DNA of 9,523 nucleotides from contig JAVEDQ010000200.1 in the NCBI GenBank assembly GCA_030840885.1, positions 1-9,523 of the forward strand, written 5' to 3'. The position numbers were made by a program, and so were the translations under genes. Below are positions 6,880-9,523 of this stretch, in pieces. Below the pieces are notes generated by a model. The model did not search any database. It saw nothing but the letters and a program-made list of their open reading frames with translations, and had not been told where the DNA came from. The stretch is from Frankiaceae bacterium. Its GTDB lineage: Bacteria > Actinomycetota > Actinomycetes > Frankiales > Frankiaceae. The number at the start of each line of letters is the position of its first letter. The stretch's first letter is position 1.

Positions 6880-7040
6880 AGGAACCTCCACACGTGCGAG
6901 GGGGAAGCGCCGAGGTCTGGAGCGCGGGGCCGGACGGGACCCAGAAACACAAGTCTCCGGGTGAAAAGGCCCGACGGTCAACGGGTACTGGCGACTGTTA
7001 ACCGCAGGGTCATCAGCTTGCCGAACGCGCCGAGCGGCCA

Positions 7041-7946
7041 TCAGAACTGGTGCAGGTAGAACGGCAGGCCGCGCCCGTCGTCGCACAGCGACTCCAAGCC
7101 GTACGGCCGCTGTGCCGGGTCGGCCGCAGCTCCCCCGGCGGCACGGACCTGCGTGACGGCCGCAGTGATGTCGTCGACCTGGAACGCCAGCACGACGCCG
7201 GGCTCCGGGTGCTGGGGCAGCGGATCGTGGACACCCATCATCGGCGCGGTGCCGTCGAACGGCTGTGGCTGCTCGAGCACCGTCGACCAGAAACGCTGGA
7301 ACCGCGGCACGTCCGCGACGATGACGGTCAGGTAGGAGACGTCGCCCGACGCCGCCCCGTTCGGCGCAGGTGCCTCGGCCGGCGCATCCGCGAGCTCGTG
7401 CAGCCAGAACGGCATGCCCTGGTCGTCACGCCCGGTCGACTCCAACCCGTACGGGCGGCGCTCCGGGTCGGATGCGGTGCCACCGGCCTCGTGGACGCGT
7501 CGGACGGCGGCGGCGACGTCGTCGACCCGCACGGCGAGCACGGCGCCGTAGCTCGTGCCGATGGCCGGGAGCTCACCGCCCCACAGCCCGATCATCGGGA
7601 CCACCTGCTCGACCTGTCGCCCGAGGGGGTCGTGCCCGGGGGTGTAGGTCCAGCCCAGGACGCGGCCGAAGAACTCGGTGGTGTGGGCCAGGTCCGGCAC
7701 GCGAACGGTGATGTAGGAGATGTCGCCCTGCCGGGCGCCGTTGCGGTTGCGGGTGCCGGGCTTGGTGTCGGGGTTGGTGCTGGTGGCGGTTCTGGTGCTC
7801 ATGGGTTCCTCCGGAAGCAGCACGAGGCGGTCGAGCCGCTCGCGCAACGCGGTGGCGAACCCTGGGTCAGGGTCCACCGGTGTAGGGCCGAGGCGGAGCG
7901 CCTCGAACGGATCGGTCGGATCGGTCGGCACAGACGGATCGCTCAT
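7041..7946 (-). CDS. Two-domain VOC (glyoxalase-like) protein with sigma-linked N-terminal segment
   Basis: A 301-residue protein of the vicinal oxygen chelate fold. Residues 1-48 are an acidic, proline-rich extension with DPFEALRLGPTPVDPDPGF and ALRERLDRL. A flexible linker follows, then VOC domain 1 (about 74-185) and VOC domain 2 (about 201-301). The domains are an internal duplication: GDISYITV and GDVSYLTV start them, and RRPYGLES...MPFWLHE and QRPYGLES...LPFYLHQ end them. Where metal-dependent members have His in the first strand, both domains have Tyr (Y78, Y205), and the final ligand position is Glu in one (E184) and Gln in the other (Q300). A ligand-binding rather than catalytic role is therefore likely (inference). 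The ATG at 7946 has AGGGGG six bases upstream and overlaps the sigma factor stop as ATGA. A second strong ribosome-binding site precedes the in-frame ATG at 7802. Related proteins with this extension are common in actinobacteria beside sigma factor genes. Confidence 0.9.
   Translation of the reverse strand: MSDPSVPTDPTDPFEALRLGPTPVDPDPGFATALRERLDRLVLLPEEPMSTRTATSTNPDTKPGTRNRNGARQGDISYITVRVPDLAHTTEFFGRVLGWTYTPGHDPLGRQVEQVVPMIGLWGGELPAIGTSYGAVLAVRVDDVAAAVRRVHEAGGTASDPERRPYGLESTGRDDQGMPFWLHELADAPAEAPAPNGAASGDVSYLTVIVADVPRFQRFWSTVLEQPQPFDGTAPMMGVHDPLPQHPEPGVVLAFQVDDITAAVTQVRAAGGAAADPAQRPYGLESLCDDGRGLPFYLHQF
7803..7812 (-). promoter_or_regulatory. Strong internal ribosome-binding site before ATG 7802
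   Basis: Reading the minus strand, GGAGGA (7812-7807) stands four to five bases before an in-frame ATG at 7802, an almost ideal arrangement and better than most true starts in this window. It lies inside the VOC gene, exactly at the junction between the N-terminal extension (codons 1-48) and the rest. Starting here would give a 253-residue protein with both VOC domains but without the extension. The codons involved (Leu-Pro-Glu-Glu-Pro-Met) are also ordinary coding sequence, so chance is possible. Confidence 0.45.
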
Positions 7947-8488
7947 CGGGCACCCCCTGTCCGGCCGGTGGGAAGGTCGTCGCGGCGCTCGAGCCGCGAC
8001 GGGTCGTCGTAGGCCTGGCGGAAGGCCCGCCGGGCCCTGGTCAGGAGGGCCTCGGTCGCATGGACGGAGCGCTCCAGCAGCGACGCCGTCTCGGGTACCG
8101 AGAGCCCGTCGAGATAGCGCAGGGTCAGCGCGGCCCGATGGTGCGGCGCCAGTCGGCGTAACACCTCGTGGGCGACGAGGACGTCGAGTTCGACGTCCCA
8201 CGGATCGGCCGGGTCGGCGTCGGGATCGCCGACCGCATCGCGAAGGCGAGACTGCCGGGCCGTCCACCTCCAATGGTCGGCGAGCTTGTGCCGCGCGACC
8301 CCGATAAGCCAGCCCACGCTCGGCGCCTGGTCGGGCGGGGACGCCACTGCGGCGAGAAACGTCTCCGATGTCAGGTCCTCGGCCACCGTCCGATCGTCAC
8401 AGCGGCGGAGCAGATAGCCGAAGACCTGTGGCAACGCCTCGTCGTACAGCGCCAGTACGTCGGCGCCGGACAACGGGGAGGTGCTCAC
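7943..8488 (-). CDS. ECF-type RNA polymerase sigma factor
   Basis: A 181-residue sigma-70 family protein of the extracytoplasmic-function type. Region 2 lies at about 10-80: LYDEALPQVFGYLLRRC, the polymerase-binding AEDLTSETFLAAV, and GWLIGVARHKLADHWR contacting the -10 element. Region 4 is at about 107-160: LRRLAPHHRAALTLRYLDGL, then the helix-turn-helix SVPETASLLERSVHATEALLTRARRAF that reads the -35 element. There is no region 1.1 or 3, as usual for the class, and no added C-terminal sensor domain. The GTG at 8488 is preferred to the GTG at 8548 because the intervening 20 codons have poor third-position GC and relatives begin near this point; no clear ribosome-binding site precedes either. 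The next gene, overlapping by ATGA, encodes a VOC protein rather than a recognisable zinc anti-sigma factor. Target promoters are unknown; ECF factors often transcribe their own gene. Confidence 0.93.
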   Translation of the reverse strand: MSTSPLSGADVLALYDEALPQVFGYLLRRCDDRTVAEDLTSETFLAAVASPPDQAPSVGWLIGVARHKLADHWRWTARQSRLRDAVGDPDADPADPWDVELDVLVAHEVLRRLAPHHRAALTLRYLDGLSVPETASLLERSVHATEALLTRARRAFRQAYDDPSRLERRDDLPTGRTGGAR

Positions 8489-8690
8489 AGCAGGATCGTC
8501 GTCCCGGCCGCGGGAATTCCGACACCCGGCGTCCCGATTTTCTCGCACTGGTGGTCGGCCCAGTAGCAGTTGGATCGGACGTTGTCACCCTTTCGCCATG
8601 TTGACGTTGGCCAAAAAGGGAACAACTTGTCAGCGCCTGCGAGTACCTGGCGCTCTACGCGCCCCCAGGCGCCGACCGGAAGGTTCCACC
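8489..8690. promoter_or_regulatory. Divergent promoter region between the sigma factor and YeaQ-family genes
   Basis: A comparatively AT-rich stretch at 8590-8630 lies between divergent genes. Toward the plus-strand gene, GTTG (8600-8603), a 14-base gap and GGGAAC (8618-8623) resemble the GTTT-N14/17-GGGTAT promoters of the actinobacterial stress sigma factors SigB/SigF, though imperfectly. GGGAAC could instead be an ECF -35 element. Toward the sigma gene, the minus strand carries GTCAAC, an 18-base gap and CGTC (between about 8606 and 8577), similar to ECF -35/-10 pairs and so possibly an autoregulated promoter. The perfect palindrome TTGGCCAA (8607-8614) and the symmetric ACAACTTGT (8622-8630) are candidate operators. 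All of these are pattern matches without experimental support. Confidence 0.35.
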
Positions 8691-8975
8691 ATGCTCGGCC
8701 TCATCGTCAGTCTCATCGTCGTCGGCCTCCTCGCCGGTGCGCTCGCCCGCCTGCTCGTTCCCGGGCGCCAGCACATGTCGATCCCGGCCACGATCCTGCT
8801 CGGCATCGTCGGTTCGTTCGTCGGCGGCTTCGCCGGCTACCTGCTCTTCCACAAGGACTCCTCCCAGGGCTTCTTCCAGCCCTCGGGGATCATCGGCTCC
8901 GTCATCGGTGCCATCATCGTGCTGCTCATCTGGGAGCGCGTCGGCACCCGTCGCGGTGCCCCGGTCAACCGCTGA
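8691..8975 (+). CDS. GlsB/YeaQ/YmgE family small membrane protein
   Basis: A 94-residue, very hydrophobic protein of the GlsB/YeaQ/YmgE family, historically called transglycosylase-associated although no enzymatic activity is established. Three membrane helices are visible at about 3-23, 31-53 and 66-82, rich in Gly and Ala with small-residue packing (LLGIVGSFVGGFAGYLL and GIIGSVIGAIIVLLIW). Conserved features include the Gly-rich second helix and IIGSVIGAII, and the C-terminus is short and basic. Length is typical. GGAAGG lies about seven bases before the ATG. The frame is open upstream, but that region is intergenic and carries the likely promoter. Relatives are commonly induced by general stress; an imperfect SigB/SigF-like promoter upstream is compatible with that. 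A strong inverted repeat that can end its transcript lies about 90 bases downstream. Confidence 0.92.
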   Translation: MLGLIVSLIVVGLLAGALARLLVPGRQHMSIPATILLGIVGSFVGGFAGYLLFHKDSSQGFFQPSGIIGSVIGAIIVLLIWERVGTRRGAPVNR

Positions 8976-9044
8976 GCGCCAGCTGACCAGCACGTGATCG
9001 GCGGCTGAGCTACCGGGACGATCCGGACCGCCACGCTCGACCCA

Positions 9045-9130
9045 GCAGCAACCGAACCACCGGCAGCCGGTGGCGTCCGCTCCAAGAGCGGATGCCACCG
9101 GCTGTTGCCATGTTCAGCGTCGGTTGCTGC
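9045..9130. terminator. Nested inverted repeat; probable terminator after the YeaQ-family gene
   Basis: The inner hairpin has 18-base arms, AGCCGGTGGCGTCCGCTC (9065-9082) and its complement (9086-9103), with a three-base loop and only one G-T wobble. This would be an extremely stable stem. An outer pair of 11-base arms, GCAGCAACCGA (9045-9055) and TCGGTTGCTGC (9120-9130), encloses it. No T run follows, which is usual for actinobacterial terminators. It sits downstream of the YeaQ-family gene and ahead of the MBL gene on the same strand, so transcript ending is the simplest role. Confidence 0.75.
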
Positions 9131-9228
9131 GGGTGTGAGCACGGCGGTAGTGCCATTTCTGGGGATGTGCCGCTTTCTGCGACACCGCCCTGCTGTGCAG
9201 CCTTAGCTCTCTCGGGCACGCAGTACTT

Positions 9229-9523
9229 GTGACGGCAACGCTGCAATTCATCGGTACCGCGACGACGGTCCTGCGGCTGGGTGCCTTCACCCTGCTGACC
9301 GACCCCAACTTCCTGCACCGCGGTGAGAGGGCGTACCTGGGCCGCGGGCTGGTGTCGAAACGGCTCACCGAGCCGGCGATGGGAATTGCCGACCTGCCTC
9401 CGCTCGACGCCGTGCTGCTCTCACACCTGCACGGGGACCACTGGGATCGACGAGCTCGCGCCGGCCTCGATCGGCAGCTGCCGATCCTCACCACCCGGCA
9501 CGCTGCCCGGAGGCTGCGGCTGC
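9229..9523 (+). CDS. MBL-fold metallo-hydrolase, N-terminal part, cut by window edge
   Basis: The first 98 residues of a metallo-beta-lactamase-fold protein, open to the window end. It starts with a beta strand (TLQFIGTATTVLRLG), continues with the family's FTLLTDPNF, and shows the zinc-binding motif HLHGDH in LLSHLHGDHWD (about 66-76), which fits HxHxDH. The spacing between TDP and HxHxDH and the overall pattern resemble the UlaG-like or YtnP-like branches of the superfamily, whose members hydrolyse lactones, phosphodiesters or other esters. The substrate cannot be told from this half. The GTG at 9229 was chosen because it directly precedes the conserved first strand, but there is no ribosome-binding site before it, so translation may be leaderless. 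The remaining metal ligands lie outside the window. It is separated from the YeaQ-family gene by the strong inverted repeat and probably has its own promoter. Confidence 0.85.
   Translation, partial: MTATLQFIGTATTVLRLGAFTLLTDPNFLHRGERAYLGRGLVSKRLTEPAMGIADLPPLDAVLLSHLHGDHWDRRARAGLDRQLPILTTRHAARRLRL

Noticed and set aside
7050..8012. 320-codon plus-strand frame opposite the VOC gene
   Set aside because: Antisense shadow; the minus strand encodes two recognisable VOC domains.

Overview
The window comes from a very GC-rich, high-GC3 bacterium, almost certainly an actinomycete (Actinomycetota). The reasons are GTG and TTG starts, two GAF-ANTAR proteins, an actinobacterial MMPL transporter, an ECF sigma factor paired with a double-VOC protein, and 4-bp ATGA/GTGA gene overlaps. 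A Pseudonocardiales- or Geodermatophilales-like source would fit, but the genus cannot be read from the sequence alone. No tRNA, rRNA, CRISPR array, insertion sequence or transposase was seen.

Layout. (1) 1-214, minus: 5' part of a gene whose product is a charged heptad-repeat (RDxxAD) protein, cut by the window edge. (2) 215-512: divergent control region. (3) 513-2708, plus: MMPL/RND-family membrane transporter. (4) 2735-5497, minus: a signalling cluster in the transcription order PAS-GGDEF diguanylate cyclase (4238-5497), GAF-ANTAR protein 1 (3531-4241, GTGA overlap) and GAF-ANTAR protein 2 (2735-3463). A short, coding-like ORF (5548-5763) lies just upstream. Its stop forms an ATGA overlap with the longest possible cyclase start. 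(5) 5797-6597, plus: alpha/beta hydrolase with a complete catalytic triad. (6) 6598-6685: a short-repeat zone with an 18-bp direct repeat, a hairpin and three exact 17-bp tandem copies. (7) 6676-6879, minus: small hypothetical gene with a good ribosome-binding site. (8) 7041-8488, minus: ECF sigma factor followed by a protein with two VOC domains, overlapping by ATGA. (9) 8489-8690: divergent promoter region. (10) 8691-8975, plus: small three-helix membrane protein of the GlsB/YeaQ/YmgE family. (11) 9045-9130: strong nested inverted repeat, best read as a terminator. (12) 9229 to the end, plus: N-terminal part of an MBL-fold metallo-hydrolase.

How the parts may work together. The central minus-strand cluster links a cyclic-di-GMP synthase that has an intact product-inhibition site to two different ANTAR (RNA-binding antiterminator) outputs, each with its own GAF sensor. 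This suggests a signalling module acting after transcription starts. The second notable unit is the sigma factor/VOC pair. The VOC protein has an N-terminal acidic, proline-rich segment absent from ordinary glyoxalases and lacks the usual metal-binding histidines, so it may be a ligand-binding partner of the sigma factor rather than an enzyme. A strong second ribosome-binding site inside the gene could also yield a VOC-only form. Both ideas are inference. The rest of the window looks like ordinary stress and housekeeping accessory content.
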